Source: Tardiphaga sp.
GTDB lineage: Bacteria > Pseudomonadota > Alphaproteobacteria > Rhizobiales > Xanthobacteraceae
Assembly (NCBI RefSeq): GCF_028290495.1
Contig: NZ_JAQGJT010000041.1
Location: 92,261 to 156,260 of the forward strand
Reading direction: 5' to 3'
DNA length: 64,000 bases
In this document: piece by piece, positions 9,329 through 18,172 of the stretch
Layout: the number at the start of each line of letters is the position of its first letter
Numbering within the stretch: position 1 is the first letter of the stretch
Notes under the pieces: model-generated
Database searches by the model: none
Seen by the model: only the letters and a program-made list of their open reading frames with translations
Told to the model about the DNA's origin: nothing
Position numbers and translations under genes: made by a program

Positions 9329-9852
9329 TGCGGCTGACGTTGAAACGTGCTGGAGCACTGGCGTGGTTGTGCCTTGGGCTTTCGTACACCGCCTTTGCAG
9401 CGCCGTCCGATCCGCCCGCCGATTCCAGGATCGATATCAAAGTCGACCCCGCGCCCTGCAACGGCGCTGTCGCTTCGCTGAATGACGCCGCGATCATCGC
9501 GGTCTGCGACGCGCTGATCGACAACGACCGCACCGAACGCGCCGACCGGCTGAAGGCGCTGCTGGCACGTGGCGCGGCCTATCAGCGGCAGGAAGATACC
9601 GACCGCGCTATCGCCGACTATGATGTCGCCTTGCGACTTAATCCGAAACTCGCCGACATTTTCAATACCCGCGGCGAGTTGCATCGCAGCAAGGGCGACC
9701 GGCCGCGCGCGCTGGCCGATTTCGGTGCGGCGCTGAAACTCAACCCGCAGCACGCCGCGGCGCGCGGTAATTTCAAGGCGCTGGCGCTTGAGCTGGAAAA
9801 GATCGGCGCCGATATGGGCATCAAAGGGCGACCAAAGCCGCCCTTGAAATGA
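9328..9852 (+). CDS. Secreted TPR-repeat protein
   Basis: 174 residues; the ATG overlaps the stop of the upstream TAXI-like gene (TAATG), so the two are translationally coupled. A signal peptide (WLCLGLSYTAFAA) is followed by about 40 residues and two to three tetratricopeptide units, recognisable from GAAYQRQEDTDRAIADYDVA and DIFNTRGELHRSKGDRPRAL. TPR units mediate protein-protein contacts; a periplasmic role beside the receptor is inferred. Partner unknown. Confidence 0.75.
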   Translation: MRLTLKRAGALAWLCLGLSYTAFAAPSDPPADSRIDIKVDPAPCNGAVASLNDAAIIAVCDALIDNDRTERADRLKALLARGAAYQRQEDTDRAIADYDVALRLNPKLADIFNTRGELHRSKGDRPRALADFGAALKLNPQHAAARGNFKALALELEKIGADMGIKGRPKPPLK

Positions 9853-9917
9853 GACCTCATCCCGTGACAATGGCGGCGCTATGACCCCGGCGTCACGACC
9901 GGGGCGGGAGAGACGCC

Positions 9918-11843
9918 ATGAACATCCACACCGACAGCCGTTACCGTGAGGTCTATGCCCGTTCGATCACGGACCCCGAGGGATTCTGGGGCGACGCGGC
10001 GCGTGAGATCGACTGGATCGAGCCGGCGCAGAAGGTGTTCGATCCCTCGATGGGACTGTACGGCCGGTGGTTCGCAGGCGCGGTCGTCAACACCTGCTAC
10101 AACGCGCTGGATCGCCACGTCGCCTCCGGCCGCGCCGATCAGGTCGCGCTGATCCACGATTCGCCGCTCGCAAATCCTTCCGAAGAAAGCACCGTCACCA
10201 AACTCACTTATGCGCAGATGCTGCACGAGGTGCAGGTGCTCGGCGCCATCATGCAGGACTTCGGCGTCGCCAAGGGCGACCGCGTCATTCTCTATATGCC
10301 GATGGTGCCGGAGGCTGTCATCGCGATGCTGGCCTGCGCGCGGATAGGCGCGGTGCACTCTGTGGTGTTCGGCGGCTTCGCGGCAAAAGAATTGGCTACC
10401 CGCATCGAGGACGCCAAGCCGAAGCTGATCTTCTCCGCCAGTTGCGGCCTCGAACCCGGCCGACTCGTGCACTACAAGCCGCTGCTCGACGAGGCGATCC
10501 GGCTTTCCAGCGTGAAGCCCGAGGCCTGCATCATCCTGCACCGGCCGCAGCAGGGCTGCGATCTCGTGCAGGGCCGCGATCATGACTGGGCCGAGTTGCG
10601 CGGCCGGGCGATTGCCGCGAAGAAGTCCGCCGCTTGCGTGCCTGTGCTGGCGACGGATCCGCTGTACATCCTCTACACCTCGGGCACGACCGGCAAACCC
10701 AAAGGCGTGGTGCGTGACAACGGTGGCCATCTGGTCGCGCTGAAATGGTCGATGTTCAATCTCTACGGCGTGAAGCCGGGCGAGGTCTTTTGGTGCGGCT
10801 CCGATATCGGGTGGGTCGTCGGCCACAGCTACATCATCTATGCGCCGCTGCTGCATGGCGCGACCTCGATCATGTATGAGGGCAAGCCGATAGGCACGCC
10901 GGATGCCGGCGCGTTCTGGCGGGTGATGTCGCAGCACAAGGCGGTCGCCTTCTTCACGGCGCCGACCGCCTTCCGCGCCATCCGCAAGGAAGACCCGGAC
11001 GGCAAATTCATCCGCCAATACGACCTATCGAATCTGCGCACCCTGTTCCTCGCCGGCGAGCGCGCCGATCCGCCCACGGTGGAATGGGCCGAGAAACAAC
11101 TGAAGCTACCTGTCATCGACCACTGGTGGCAGACCGAGACCGGCTGGTGCATCGCCGGCAACCCCGTCGGCCTCGGCCAGTTGCCGGTCAAGCACGGCTC
11201 GCCGACGGTGCCGATGCCCGGCTACCAGATCGAGGTCGTCGATGAGGCGGCGAAGCCGCTGCCCGCGGGCACGATGGGCTCGCTGGTGATCAAGCTGCCG
11301 ATGCCGCCGGGATGTCTGCCGACCTTGTGGGAGCAGGACGAGCGCTGCAAGGAAGCCTACTTCAACGAATTCCCAGGCTACTACAAAACCTCCGACGCCG
11401 GCTATCTGGACGAGGACGGCTACGTCTTCGTGATGGGCCGCACCGACGACATCATCAACGTCGCCGGCCACCGGCTTTCCACCGTCGGCATGGAGGAGAT
11501 TCTCGCAGGCCATCCCGACGTTGCCGAATGCGCGGTGCTGGGCATCCGCGACCTTATCAAGGGCGAGGCGCCGTGCGGCTTCCTGGTGCTGAAGGCCGGC
11601 GTGACCCGCAGCCACGCCGAGATCGAGAAGGAAGTGGTGGCGCTGGTGCGCGAGAAACTCGGTCCGGTCGCGGCGTTCAAGCTGGCGATTACCGTCGGCC
11701 GGCTGCCGAAGACCCGCTCCGGCAAGATCCTGCGCGGAACCATCAAGAAGATCGCCGATGGCGACGAATGGGCCATGCCGGCCACCATCGAGGACGCCAG
11801 CGTTCTCGATGAGATCGGCGACGCGCTGAAGGGCCGGCTATGA
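9918..11843 (+). CDS. prpE: Propionyl-CoA synthetase PrpE
   Basis: Acyl-adenylate-forming ligase of the acetyl-CoA synthetase family, converting propionate, ATP and CoA to propionyl-CoA; cytoplasmic. 641 residues, normal length. The P-loop-like motif YTSGTTGKPKG lies near residue 252, the ACS-type WWQTETGWCI follows near residue 400, and the acetylatable C-terminal lysine is in KTRSGKILRG near residue 600. The N-terminal DPEGFWGDAAREIDW is typical of PrpE rather than Acs. No prpB/C/D genes are adjacent; alphaproteobacteria can also use the methylmalonyl-CoA route. The 65-bp gap upstream leaves room for its own promoter. Confidence 0.9.
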   Translation: MNIHTDSRYREVYARSITDPEGFWGDAAREIDWIEPAQKVFDPSMGLYGRWFAGAVVNTCYNALDRHVASGRADQVALIHDSPLANPSEESTVTKLTYAQMLHEVQVLGAIMQDFGVAKGDRVILYMPMVPEAVIAMLACARIGAVHSVVFGGFAAKELATRIEDAKPKLIFSASCGLEPGRLVHYKPLLDEAIRLSSVKPEACIILHRPQQGCDLVQGRDHDWAELRGRAIAAKKSAACVPVLATDPLYILYTSGTTGKPKGVVRDNGGHLVALKWSMFNLYGVKPGEVFWCGSDIGWVVGHSYIIYAPLLHGATSIMYEGKPIGTPDAGAFWRVMSQHKAVAFFTAPTAFRAIRKEDPDGKFIRQYDLSNLRTLFLAGERADPPTVEWAEKQLKLPVIDHWWQTETGWCIAGNPVGLGQLPVKHGSPTVPMPGYQIEVVDEAAKPLPAGTMGSLVIKLPMPPGCLPTLWEQDERCKEAYFNEFPGYYKTSDAGYLDEDGYVFVMGRTDDIINVAGHRLSTVGMEEILAGHPDVAECAVLGIRDLIKGEAPCGFLVLKAGVTRSHAEIEKEVVALVREKLGPVAAFKLAITVGRLPKTRSGKILRGTIKKIADGDEWAMPATIEDASVLDEIGDALKGRL

Positions 11844-11928
11844 GCGCTGTCATGGCGAGGTCCGGGACTGACATTCGTCACAATCCGGGGTAATGACTGC
11901 TCCACCTCAGCCGAACCCGGAATCTTGC

Positions 11929-12195
11929 ATGCGACCGACCCCGACTTATCTTATCGCGCTGACGCTGGCTGCTTTGACACTGGCGTCCTGCGCGCGGCGC
12001 AGCGACATTCCGGTCTCCAGCCTTGGCGAAGACGATGACGCGATCTGTCGCGCCAATGGTGTGGCGGTCGGCTCCGCCGATTACGCCGCCTGCCGCAAGA
12101 ACCGTGACGTCCAGCGCGGCAACTCGATCGCCCGCGCTGATCGCGCCCAGCGTAACCTCGGCGAATACATGCTGAACAACTCCGGCAGGCCCTGA
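11929..12195 (+). CDS. Small lipoprotein
   Basis: An 88-residue protein from ATG 11929, which gives the signal MRPTPTYLIALTLAALTLASC with lipobox LASC; the upstream in-frame ATG at 11893 would hide it. The mature part is polar with two further cysteines (ICR, ACR) and a basic C-terminal half. Anchored to a membrane by lipidation at the first mature cysteine, by inference. No family recognised. Confidence 0.65.
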   Translation: MRPTPTYLIALTLAALTLASCARRSDIPVSSLGEDDDAICRANGVAVGSADYAACRKNRDVQRGNSIARADRAQRNLGEYMLNNSGRP

Positions 12196-12268
12196 GGCTG
12201 CAGCCATTGCCCGCAGTTGTGTCCCCCGGGCAACGTTCGCCCCGCAACGACCACACAGCCGCGTCGAA

Positions 12269-12282
12269 TTGATTGAGATCAA
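12269..12282. promoter_or_regulatory. FixK/FNR-type box upstream of ompW
   Basis: TTGATTGAGATCAA is a perfect match to the symmetric FNR/FixK consensus TTGAT-N4-ATCAA. It lies 83 bp upstream of the ompW start. In rhizobia FixK2-type CRP/FNR regulators activate microaerobic genes at such sites, and ompW is FNR-controlled in enterobacteria, so low-oxygen activation here is a reasonable inference. Confidence 0.7.
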
Positions 12283-12364
12283 TTTTTCGGCGCGCCGACT
12301 GTCGTCTCTCATCACCGAGGCAGCTGAATCGTTCAGGCTGATGTTGATGGGATGTGGGCACTTG

Positions 12365-13057
12365 ATGAAGAAAGTTGTGACTGCGTTGTCGGCGCTGATG
12401 ATGGCGACGGCGATTACCGGCATTGCCACGACCGCGTATGCGGCCGATTTGTTCGCAAGGGCGCCGTACTACAAGGCGCCGGCGGTTGAAGCCTGGAATC
12501 CGTGGATGATCCGGCTGCGCGTGCTCGGCGTTCTTCCGGAGAAGGGTGGTTCGGTCGATCAGGTGGCGGGCTCCAGCCTGCGGACTTCCGATCAGGTCGT
12601 TCCCGAACTCGACATCTCCTACTTCTTCACCAGGAATATCGCGGCCGAAGTGATCCTCGGCGTGACCAGGCATCATGTCACCGGCGCTGATGCGCTGGCG
12701 GGTGTCGATGTGGGCAAGGCCTGGCTGCTGCCGCCGACCCTGACGCTGCAGTATCACTTCACCGACTTCGGCGCGTTCAAGCCTTATGTCGGCGCCGGCG
12801 TGAACTACACCTGGTTCTTCAGCCAGAGCGCGGGCGGCACCACCGTCACCAACAGCCACCTGCACGATTCCTTCGCGCCCGTGGTGCAGTTCGGCTTCGA
12901 TTACATGATCGACAAGCATTGGGGCTGGAACGTCGACGTCAAGAAGATCTGGCTGCGCCCGGAATGGGACGGCGCGCTGGCTGGGGGCACGCCGATCACC
13001 GGCAAGGTCAAGCTTGATCCTTGGCTGATCGGCACCGGCATCACCTACAAGTTCTGA
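12365..13057 (+). CDS. ompW: OmpW-family outer membrane protein
   Basis: Eight-stranded outer-membrane beta-barrel of the OmpW family, thought to conduct small hydrophobic solutes. 230 residues from ATG 12365, chosen because it starts the signal peptide (KKVVTALSALMM...TAYAAD). Family landmarks are WMIRLRVLGVLPE near the mature N-terminus, VPELDISYFFTRNIAAEVI, PPTLTLQYHF and FKPYVGAGVNYTWFF, and the final aromatic F typical of barrel proteins. A FixK/FNR-type box stands upstream. Single gene, flanked by unrelated genes. Confidence 0.88.
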   Translation: MKKVVTALSALMMATAITGIATTAYAADLFARAPYYKAPAVEAWNPWMIRLRVLGVLPEKGGSVDQVAGSSLRTSDQVVPELDISYFFTRNIAAEVILGVTRHHVTGADALAGVDVGKAWLLPPTLTLQYHFTDFGAFKPYVGAGVNYTWFFSQSAGGTTVTNSHLHDSFAPVVQFGFDYMIDKHWGWNVDVKKIWLRPEWDGALAGGTPITGKVKLDPWLIGTGITYKF

Positions 13058-13125
13058 TCGGCTAACCACAAGCGCGCGGCATCGGTGCAAACCGGTGTCG
13101 CGTTTTGCGTCGTCTTGCGCTTGCT

Positions 13126-13187
13126 CCCCCTCTCCCCTAAGCATCCGCTTCGCTTCGCGAGCGCACCTTCTCCCGCGAGGGGAGATG
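13126..13187. repeat. Short palindromic repeat, CTCTCCCC type
   Basis: An imperfect inverted repeat with CTCTCCCC on the left and GGGGAGA on the right and an internal CGCTTCG/CGAAGCG-type stem. It resembles the repeat at 28133-28174 and is probably a dispersed intergenic palindrome of this chromosome. Confidence 0.45.
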
Positions 13188-13205
13188 GAAGAAGAAGGAC
13201 ACGTC

Positions 13206-13424
13206 ATGGACATCAAGGTCAGGGATTCGAACGGCGCGCTGCTTGCCGAGGGCGACACCGTTACGCTGATCAAGGACTTGAAGCTGAAAGGCTCGTCTAC
13301 CGTTCTCAAGCGCGGCACCGTGATCAAGAATATCCACCTCACCGACAACGAAGACGAGATCGAAGGCCGCACCGACAAGGTCAAGGGCCTGGTGCTGCGC
13401 GTCGAGTTTCTGAAGAAGGCGTGA
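13206..13424 (+). CDS. PhnA/YjdM-family zinc-ribbon-less protein (alkylphosphonate-uptake-like)
   Basis: 72 residues starting at ATG 13206, with an AAGGA ribosome site 6-7 bases upstream. The chain MDIKVRDSNGALLAEGDTV... VLKRGTVIKNIHLTDNEDEI matches the C-terminal domain of the PhnA/YjdM family (about 70 residues, small beta-barrel). The N-terminal zinc ribbon of E. coli YjdM is absent, as in many alphaproteobacterial forms. Its role is not known; the phosphonate name is historical. The stop lies just before the convergent channel gene. Confidence 0.8.
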   Translation: MDIKVRDSNGALLAEGDTVTLIKDLKLKGSSTVLKRGTVIKNIHLTDNEDEIEGRTDKVKGLVLRVEFLKKA

Positions 13425-13427
13425 GCG

Positions 13428-13754
13428 TTATTCGCCGTCGCGTGGCTCGCGAAATGTCGAGAGCCGCGACAGGAAGGCCAGCATCAGGCCGATGCCGCAT
13501 ATCGAATACGCCATCGTGAATATCTTGGCGATCGCCGTGGTCGGCGCCAGCGTGGCGTCGCCGACGGTGGTCAAGGCCATGACGCTGAAATAGATCGCGT
13601 CGATCCATAGCCAGTGCTCGACGATCCGGAAGAAAGCCGCGCCGATAGCGATAGCGATGACGATCAGCAATATGATCGCGCGGAATTCCGGATCGCGCAG
13701 CCCGCGGCGCAAGCCCGCAAAAAGCCGTACCAGACCCAGCCAGAGTGATGCCAT
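13428..13754 (-). CDS. Two-TM potassium-channel-like protein
   Basis: 108 residues from ATG 13754 (an in-frame start ten codons upstream is also possible). Two hydrophobic helices (IILLIVIAIAIGAAFF and IFTMAYSICGIGLMLAFL) flank a pore loop with ALTTVGDATLAPTT. The TVGD filter with a later P is the form found in prokaryotic ion_trans_2 channels, a variant of TVGYGD. Probably a tetrameric cation channel in the inner membrane. No RCK domain is attached. Confidence 0.75.
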   Translation of the reverse strand: MASLWLGLVRLFAGLRRGLRDPEFRAIILLIVIAIAIGAAFFRIVEHWLWIDAIYFSVMALTTVGDATLAPTTAIAKIFTMAYSICGIGLMLAFLSRLSTFREPRDGE

Positions 13755-13839
13755 CGCAGCGTTGCTCCGTATGCCCCCGCACATGCCCGATGTCGCAGGA
13801 TTCGCCGGCGTTTGGAAAGCGAAGATTGGGCCATAAAAA

Positions 13840-13865
13840 AACGCGGCGAATTGCTTCGCCGCGTT
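13840..13865 (-). terminator. Rho-independent terminator of trcR
   Basis: Stem AACGCGGCGAA / TTCGCCGCGTT with a 4-base loop. On the minus strand it is followed by a run of Ts (the A-run at 13835-13840), about 50 bases past the trcR stop. Classic intrinsic terminator. Confidence 0.85.
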
Positions 13866-13913
13866 GGGTCGTGTGCGGGATCGGATCGCCCGTGAAGGCG
13901 ACGAACGCCGTGG

Positions 13914-14612
13914 CTATTCTTCTTCGTCGTCGTGCTTCTTGCCGCCGCCGATGCCCTTGAGCTTGGCGAACACGGCGTCGACGTTGAGGTCGTCGCTGTC
14001 GCGCTCGGAGGGCTCGAACTCGTCCTTGCGGGTGGTTTCCGAGGCCGGCAGCAGGGTCGCGCCGCCGTAAGCCTGATCGGCGGGCTTCTCTTTCGCCGCG
14101 CGCTGCACTTCAAAATCGAGTTCGATCTGCGAACACAGGCCGAGCGTCACCGGGTCCATCGGGGTCAGGGTCGAGGCATTCCAGTGCGTGCGGTCGCGGA
14201 TGCTCGCGATGGTGGTCTTGGTGGTGCCGACCAGACGCATGATCGCGCTGTCCTTCAGCTCGCCGTGGTTGCGCACCAGCCACTGGATCGCGCTCGGGCG
14301 TTCATGGCGGCGCGATACCGGGGTGTAGCGCGGGCCCTTCTTCTTGGCGGCCGGCGGCAGGATCACCTTGCTCTCTTCGAGCTTGAGGCGATAATTCTTG
14401 TCCTTCTCACCCTTTTCGATCTCGTCGCGGGTCAACTGCCCGTTGGAGATCGGATCCATGCCCTTGATGCCCTGGGCGGCGTCGCCATCGGCGATGGCGC
14501 GGATTTCCAGCGGGTGCATCTTGGTGAAATCGGCGACCTGGTCGAACGTCAGCGCGGTATTGTCGACAAGCCACACGGCAGTCGCCTTTGGCATCAGCGG
14601 GGCATTGCTCAT
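13914..14612 (-). CDS. trcR: Cell-cycle transcriptional regulator TrcR (DUF1013)
   Basis: 232 residues, matching the DUF1013/TrcR family confined to alphaproteobacteria. Landmarks: ATAVWLVDNTALTFDQVADF at the N-terminus, HPLEIRAIADGD, AIQWLVRNHGELKDSAIMRL and LCSQIELDFEV. The middle part looks like a helix-turn-helix (VGTTKTTIASIRDRTHWN). The C-terminal tail is acidic (DDLNVDAVFAKLKGI...DDEEE). In Caulobacter relatives it belongs to the cell-cycle regulatory set. Monocistronic, with its own intrinsic terminator. Confidence 0.88.
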   Translation of the reverse strand: MSNAPLMPKATAVWLVDNTALTFDQVADFTKMHPLEIRAIADGDAAQGIKGMDPISNGQLTRDEIEKGEKDKNYRLKLEESKVILPPAAKKKGPRYTPVSRRHERPSAIQWLVRNHGELKDSAIMRLVGTTKTTIASIRDRTHWNASTLTPMDPVTLGLCSQIELDFEVQRAAKEKPADQAYGGATLLPASETTRKDEFEPSERDSDDLNVDAVFAKLKGIGGGKKHDDEEE

Positions 14613-14862
14613 GGCAAATCTCCTTTACGCTCCGCCCACCTTTTTTGGAGGCGGAGCCGTCTGGTCATCGGGGATGACGGGGAATTCAGGCTGTATATAG
14701 GCTGTTGGGGGCCAACCGCGCAATGGAAGACTGTTCGGCCTTGACAGGGCGACCGGGCGGCCCCAAGTCCTTCCTGAAACTGGCTGTTTGGCCTATTGTA
14801 TCCTTTCAAATGACCGCTTCGCACCTGCCGCTCCAGGTGCCTCGCACGCTGGATTGCCCATT

Positions 14863-15825
14863 ATGCAGGCCAAACCGCCCCTGAAGATCGTCCTTTGCTC
14901 CCCCCGCGGCTTCTGCGCCGGCGTGGTCCGGGCGATCGATACCGTCGAACGCGCTTTGGCGATCCACGGCGCTCCGGTCTATGTCCGCCACGAGATCGTC
15001 CATAATAAATATGTCGTGGACAGCCTGAAGACCAAGGGCGCGATTTTTGTCGAGGAACTCGCCGAGATTCCCGACAACACCACGGCGCCGGTAGTATTTT
15101 CCGCCCATGGCGTGCCTAAATCGGTTCCAGCCGACGCCAAGCAGCGTAATTTCTTCTCGCTGGATGCGACCTGCCCGCTGGTCACCAAGGTGCACCGCGA
15201 GGCGGCGATCCACTTCAAGCGCGGCCGCGAGATCCTGCTGATCGGGCATTCGCACCATCCGGAAGTGGTCGGCACGCTCGGCCAGTTGCCGGTCGGCGCG
15301 GTGGAACTGATCGAGACGGCGCATGACGCCGCCACCTTCACGCCGAAGGACCCCAATAACCTGGCTTTCGTGACCCAGACGACGCTGTCGATCGACGACA
15401 CCGCGGAGATCGTCGAGGTGCTGAAGAAGCGCTTTCCGACCATCAACGGGCCGCACAAGGAAGACATCTGCTACGCCACCACCAACCGCCAGCTGGCGGT
15501 GAAGAAGGTGGCCCCGGTGGTCGATGCGCTGATCGTGGTCGGCGCGCCGAATTCGTCGAATTCGCAGCGGCTGCGTGAAGTCGCCGAGCGCGAGGGCTGC
15601 AAGGTCTCCGTGCTGGCGCAGCGCGCTGCCGATCTGGACTGGAGCATGTTCGAAGGCATCACCAGCCTCGGCATCACCGCGGGCGCCTCGGCGCCGGAAG
15701 TGATCGTCGAGGAAATCATGGGCGCCTTCGCCGAGCGTTACGAACTGCATGTCGAGACGGTGTCGGCCGCGGAAGAAAACGAATTCTTCCCGCTGCCGCG
15801 CTCGCTGCGTCCCGACGCGGCGTAA
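14863..15825 (+). CDS. ispH: 4-hydroxy-3-methylbut-2-enyl diphosphate reductase IspH
   Basis: Last enzyme of the MEP isoprenoid pathway, reducing HMBPP to IPP and DMAPP with a [4Fe-4S] cluster. 320 residues from ATG 14863; the upstream in-frame ATG at 14788 adds a non-conserved leader. The three cluster cysteines are visible in RGFCAGV, DATCPLV and [10 protein letters not shown]. Substrate-contact motifs [14 protein letters not shown] and SSNSQRL are intact. It is followed 5 bp later by thrB and then rnhA, the usual rhizobial order, so the three are probably one operon. Confidence 0.96.
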   Translation: MQAKPPLKIVLCSPRGFCAGVVRAIDTVERALAIHGAPVYVRHEIVHNKYVVDSLKTKGAIFVEELAEIPDNTTAPVVFSAHGVPKSVPADAKQRNFFSLDATCPLVTKVHREAAIHFKRGREILLIGHSHHPEVVGTLGQLPVGAVELIETAHDAATFTPKDPNNLAFVTQTTLSIDDTAEIVEVLKKRFPTINGPHKEDICYATTNRQLAVKKVAPVVDALIVVGAPNSSNSQRLREVAEREGCKVSVLAQRAADLDWSMFEGITSLGITAGASAPEVIVEEIMGAFAERYELHVETVSAAEENEFFPLPRSLRPDAA

Positions 15826-15830
15826 TCTCC

Positions 15831-16811
15831 ATGGCGGTCTATACCGACGTCACCGCCGATGAACTGTCGGAGTTTCTGAGCGCCTACGATATCGGTGAGC
15901 TGCTGTCCTACAAGGGCATCGCCGAAGGCGTCGAGAACTCCAACTTCCTGCTGCACACCAGCGGCGGTTCCTTCATCCTCACTCTGTACGAGAAGCGCAC
16001 GGCGGTCGGTGACCTGCCATTTTTCCTCGGCCTGATGGTGCATCTGGCGGCGAACGGCCTGTCCTGTTCGCAGCCGGTGAAGATGCGCGACGGCACCACG
16101 CTCGGCATGCTGGCCGGGCGGCCCGCCGCGATCATCGGCTTCCTGGAAGGCGTGTGGCCGCGCAAGCCGAACGCCGCGCATTGCGCCGGCATCGGCAAAG
16201 CGTTGGCGAAGATGCATCTGGCCGGTCGCGATTTCCCGATGAGCCGCGCCAATGCGCTGTCGGTGTCGGGCTGGCGACCGCTGTTTACGGCCGCGGCCTC
16301 GCGCGCCAACGACGTGCAGCCGGGCCTGCGCGAATTCCTCGCCTCCGAGTTGAATTATCTCGAAGGCCGCTGGCCGCGCGACCTGCCGCAGGGCGTGATC
16401 CACGCCGACGCGTTTCCCGACAACGTGCTCTTCCTCGGCGAGGAATTGTCGGGGCTGATCGACTTCTATTTCGCCTGTAACGACATGTTCGCCTATGACG
16501 TGGCGATCTGCCTGAACGCCTGGTGCTTCGAGCCGGATCATTCCTTCAACGTCACCAAGGCCCGCGCGTTTCTGTCGGCCTATAACCGCGAGCGTCCGAT
16601 GTCGGATGCCGAGCAGGCGGCGTTGCCGTTGCTGGCGCGCGGCGCGGCGTTGCGCTTCTTGCTCACGCGTTTGGTGGATTTGCTCAATGTGCCCGCGGGC
16701 GCGCTGGTGCAGCCGAAGGACCCGCTGGAATATGTCCGCAAGCTGCGCTTCCACCAGTCGGTGAAGAGCATGGCCGACTACGGCGTCGAGATTTCCGGAT
16801 TGCCCGCATGA
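15831..16811 (+). CDS. thrB: Homoserine kinase, APH-fold type (ThrB)
   Basis: Phosphorylates homoserine with ATP in threonine biosynthesis. 326 residues of the aminoglycoside-phosphotransferase-like ThrB form found in alpha- and gammaproteobacteria, not the GHMP form. N-terminal lobe: [13 protein letters not shown] and FILTLYEKR; catalytic loop [14 protein letters not shown] (HxDxxxxN); metal-binding SGLIDFYFA. The start is 5 bp after ispH and the stop overlaps rnhA by four bases (ATGA), indicating translational coupling. Confidence 0.94.
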   Translation: MAVYTDVTADELSEFLSAYDIGELLSYKGIAEGVENSNFLLHTSGGSFILTLYEKRTAVGDLPFFLGLMVHLAANGLSCSQPVKMRDGTTLGMLAGRPAAIIGFLEGVWPRKPNAAHCAGIGKALAKMHLAGRDFPMSRANALSVSGWRPLFTAAASRANDVQPGLREFLASELNYLEGRWPRDLPQGVIHADAFPDNVLFLGEELSGLIDFYFACNDMFAYDVAICLNAWCFEPDHSFNVTKARAFLSAYNRERPMSDAEQAALPLLARGAALRFLLTRLVDLLNVPAGALVQPKDPLEYVRKLRFHQSVKSMADYGVEISGLPA

Positions 16812-17251
16812 CGCCCGTTCTGATCCACACCGACGGCGCCTGTTCCGGCAATCCCGGTCCGGGTGGCTGGGGCGCGATCCTGAAATTCGGCGATGCCGAA
16901 AAGGAATTGAAGGGCGGCGAGGCGCACACCACCAACAACCGCATGGAGTTGATGGCGGCCATTTCGGCGCTGGAAGCCTTGAAGAAGCCGTGCAGCGTCG
17001 ACCTGCACACCGACAGCCAGTATGTCCGCAACGGCATCATGACCTGGATTCACGGCTGGAAGCGCAACGGCTGGAAGACCGCCGACAAGAAGCCGGTGAA
17101 GAACGTCGATCTGTGGCAGCGGCTTGACGCCGCGCTGCATACGCACCAGGTGCGCTGGCACTGGGTCAAGGGCCATGCCGGCCATGATGAGAACGAGCGC
17201 GCCGATCAACTGGCGCGCGACGGCCTGATCGAGAACAAGAACAAGAAGTAG
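16808..17251 (+). CDS. rnhA: Ribonuclease HI
   Basis: Degrades RNA in RNA-DNA hybrids. 147 residues, usual length. Catalytic acidic residues are visible: D in [18 protein letters not shown] in [11 protein letters not shown] in HTDSQYV and D in ENERADQLA; the loop histidine is in GHAGHDENE. The ATGA overlap with thrB places it last in the ispH-thrB-rnhA operon. Confidence 0.96.
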   Translation: MTPVLIHTDGACSGNPGPGGWGAILKFGDAEKELKGGEAHTTNNRMELMAAISALEALKKPCSVDLHTDSQYVRNGIMTWIHGWKRNGWKTADKKPVKNVDLWQRLDAALHTHQVRWHWVKGHAGHDENERADQLARDGLIENKNKK

Positions 17252-17287
17252 GCGGTGAAGTTGCGCCCGGACGCGCCACATCAACAG

Positions 17288-17388
17288 CTGTCGTCCCCGC
17301 GAATGCGGGGATCCAGTAATCGCTGCCGTTGTGCGTATCACCAACTTGGCGGAATACTGGATCGCCCGGCCAGGCCGGGCGACGACAG
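17288..17388. repeat. Intergenic palindromic repeat element
   Basis: About 100 bp with nested inverted arms: outer CTGTCGTC / GACGACAG and inner ATCCAGTA / TACTGGAT, plus two small hairpins (CCCCGCGAATGCGGGG and a CCCGGCCAGGCCGGG-type stem). This layout matches the dispersed extragenic palindromes of Bradyrhizobium/Rhodopseudomonas chromosomes. It sits between the convergent rnhA and peroxiredoxin genes. Confidence 0.7.
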
Positions 17389-17430
17389 TTGCGTTTGTCG
17401 CAATAGCTTCAGCTATCGCGGAAGCTCAGC

Positions 17431-17916
17431 TCAGAGCTGACCGAGCAGCGTATCGCCGCCGGAGACTTCGACCTTGCCGGGATTGGGCTCGAGGTTGAGC
17501 TTGGTCACGACGCCGTCTTCGACCAGCATCGAATAGCGCAGCGAACGGATGCCGAGGCCATTGCCTGAAGCGTCCAGTTCCTTGCCGATCTCCTTGGTGA
17601 ATTCGGCATTGGCGTCGGCGAGGAAGGTGGCCTCGTCGCGCAGGTCGGTGTCCTTCTTCCAGGCGTTCATGACGAAGGCATCGTTGACCGAAATCACTGC
17701 GATGCTGTCGACGCCCTTGCCCTTTATGGCGTAGGCGTTGAGGAAGATGCTCGGCAGGTGCATCTTGTGGCAGGTGCCGGTATAGGCGCCGGGGACCGCG
17801 AACAGCGCGACCTTCTTGCCTTTGAACACGTCATCGGTGGTCTTCACGGCAAGACCTTCTTCGGTCATCACGCGCAGCTTCGCCTCGGGCAGCTTGTCGC
17901 CAACTTTGATGGTCAT
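17431..17916 (-). CDS. Peroxiredoxin, Prx5 family
   Basis: Thiol peroxidase of the Prx5/AhpC-TSA type that reduces peroxides using glutaredoxin or thioredoxin. 161 residues from ATG 17916, which has a GGAGAG ribosome site 7 bases upstream; the longer reading adds five residues. The peroxidatic Cys is in VPGAYTGTCHKMHLP. The family usually has TPTC here, so the Pro-to-Gly change is a mild oddity. Other landmarks are SVNDAFVMNAW and SLRYSMLVEDGVV. Confidence 0.9.
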   Translation of the reverse strand: MTIKVGDKLPEAKLRVMTEEGLAVKTTDDVFKGKKVALFAVPGAYTGTCHKMHLPSIFLNAYAIKGKGVDSIAVISVNDAFVMNAWKKDTDLRDEATFLADANAEFTKEIGKELDASGNGLGIRSLRYSMLVEDGVVTKLNLEPNPGKVEVSGGDTLLGQL

Positions 17917-18036
17917 CGTCGATCTCTCCAAAATTGCAGGTGACCGTCTTTAGACCGACGGCGCAGGGCAGACAATATTGCGTGGGCGCGTAAAGCGAAG
18001 TCGGCGTCGCACAACGGCTGTGTCGTCAGCGCCCGC

Positions 18037-18149
18037 CATTGCGAGGTCAAGGAAAGCTGGCTTTGCCAGCTTTCCTCTTAGCCGTTGCGACGAAGCAATC
18101 CAGCCTTTGTCTTTTGGCTTTCTGGATTGCTTCGCTTGCGCTCGCAATG
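18037..18149. repeat. Dispersed repeat with GAAGCAATCCAG / CTGGATTGC arms (copy 1)
   Basis: An imperfect palindrome starting CATTGCGAG and ending CTCGCAATG, with inner arms GAAGCAATCCAG and CTGGATTGCTTC and an extra hairpin in its left half. A second copy sits at 36132-36223. It lies between the divergent peroxiredoxin promoter and the end of fadD. Confidence 0.75.
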
Positions 18150-18172
18150 ACGACGGCGACTGGCGTTTCACC

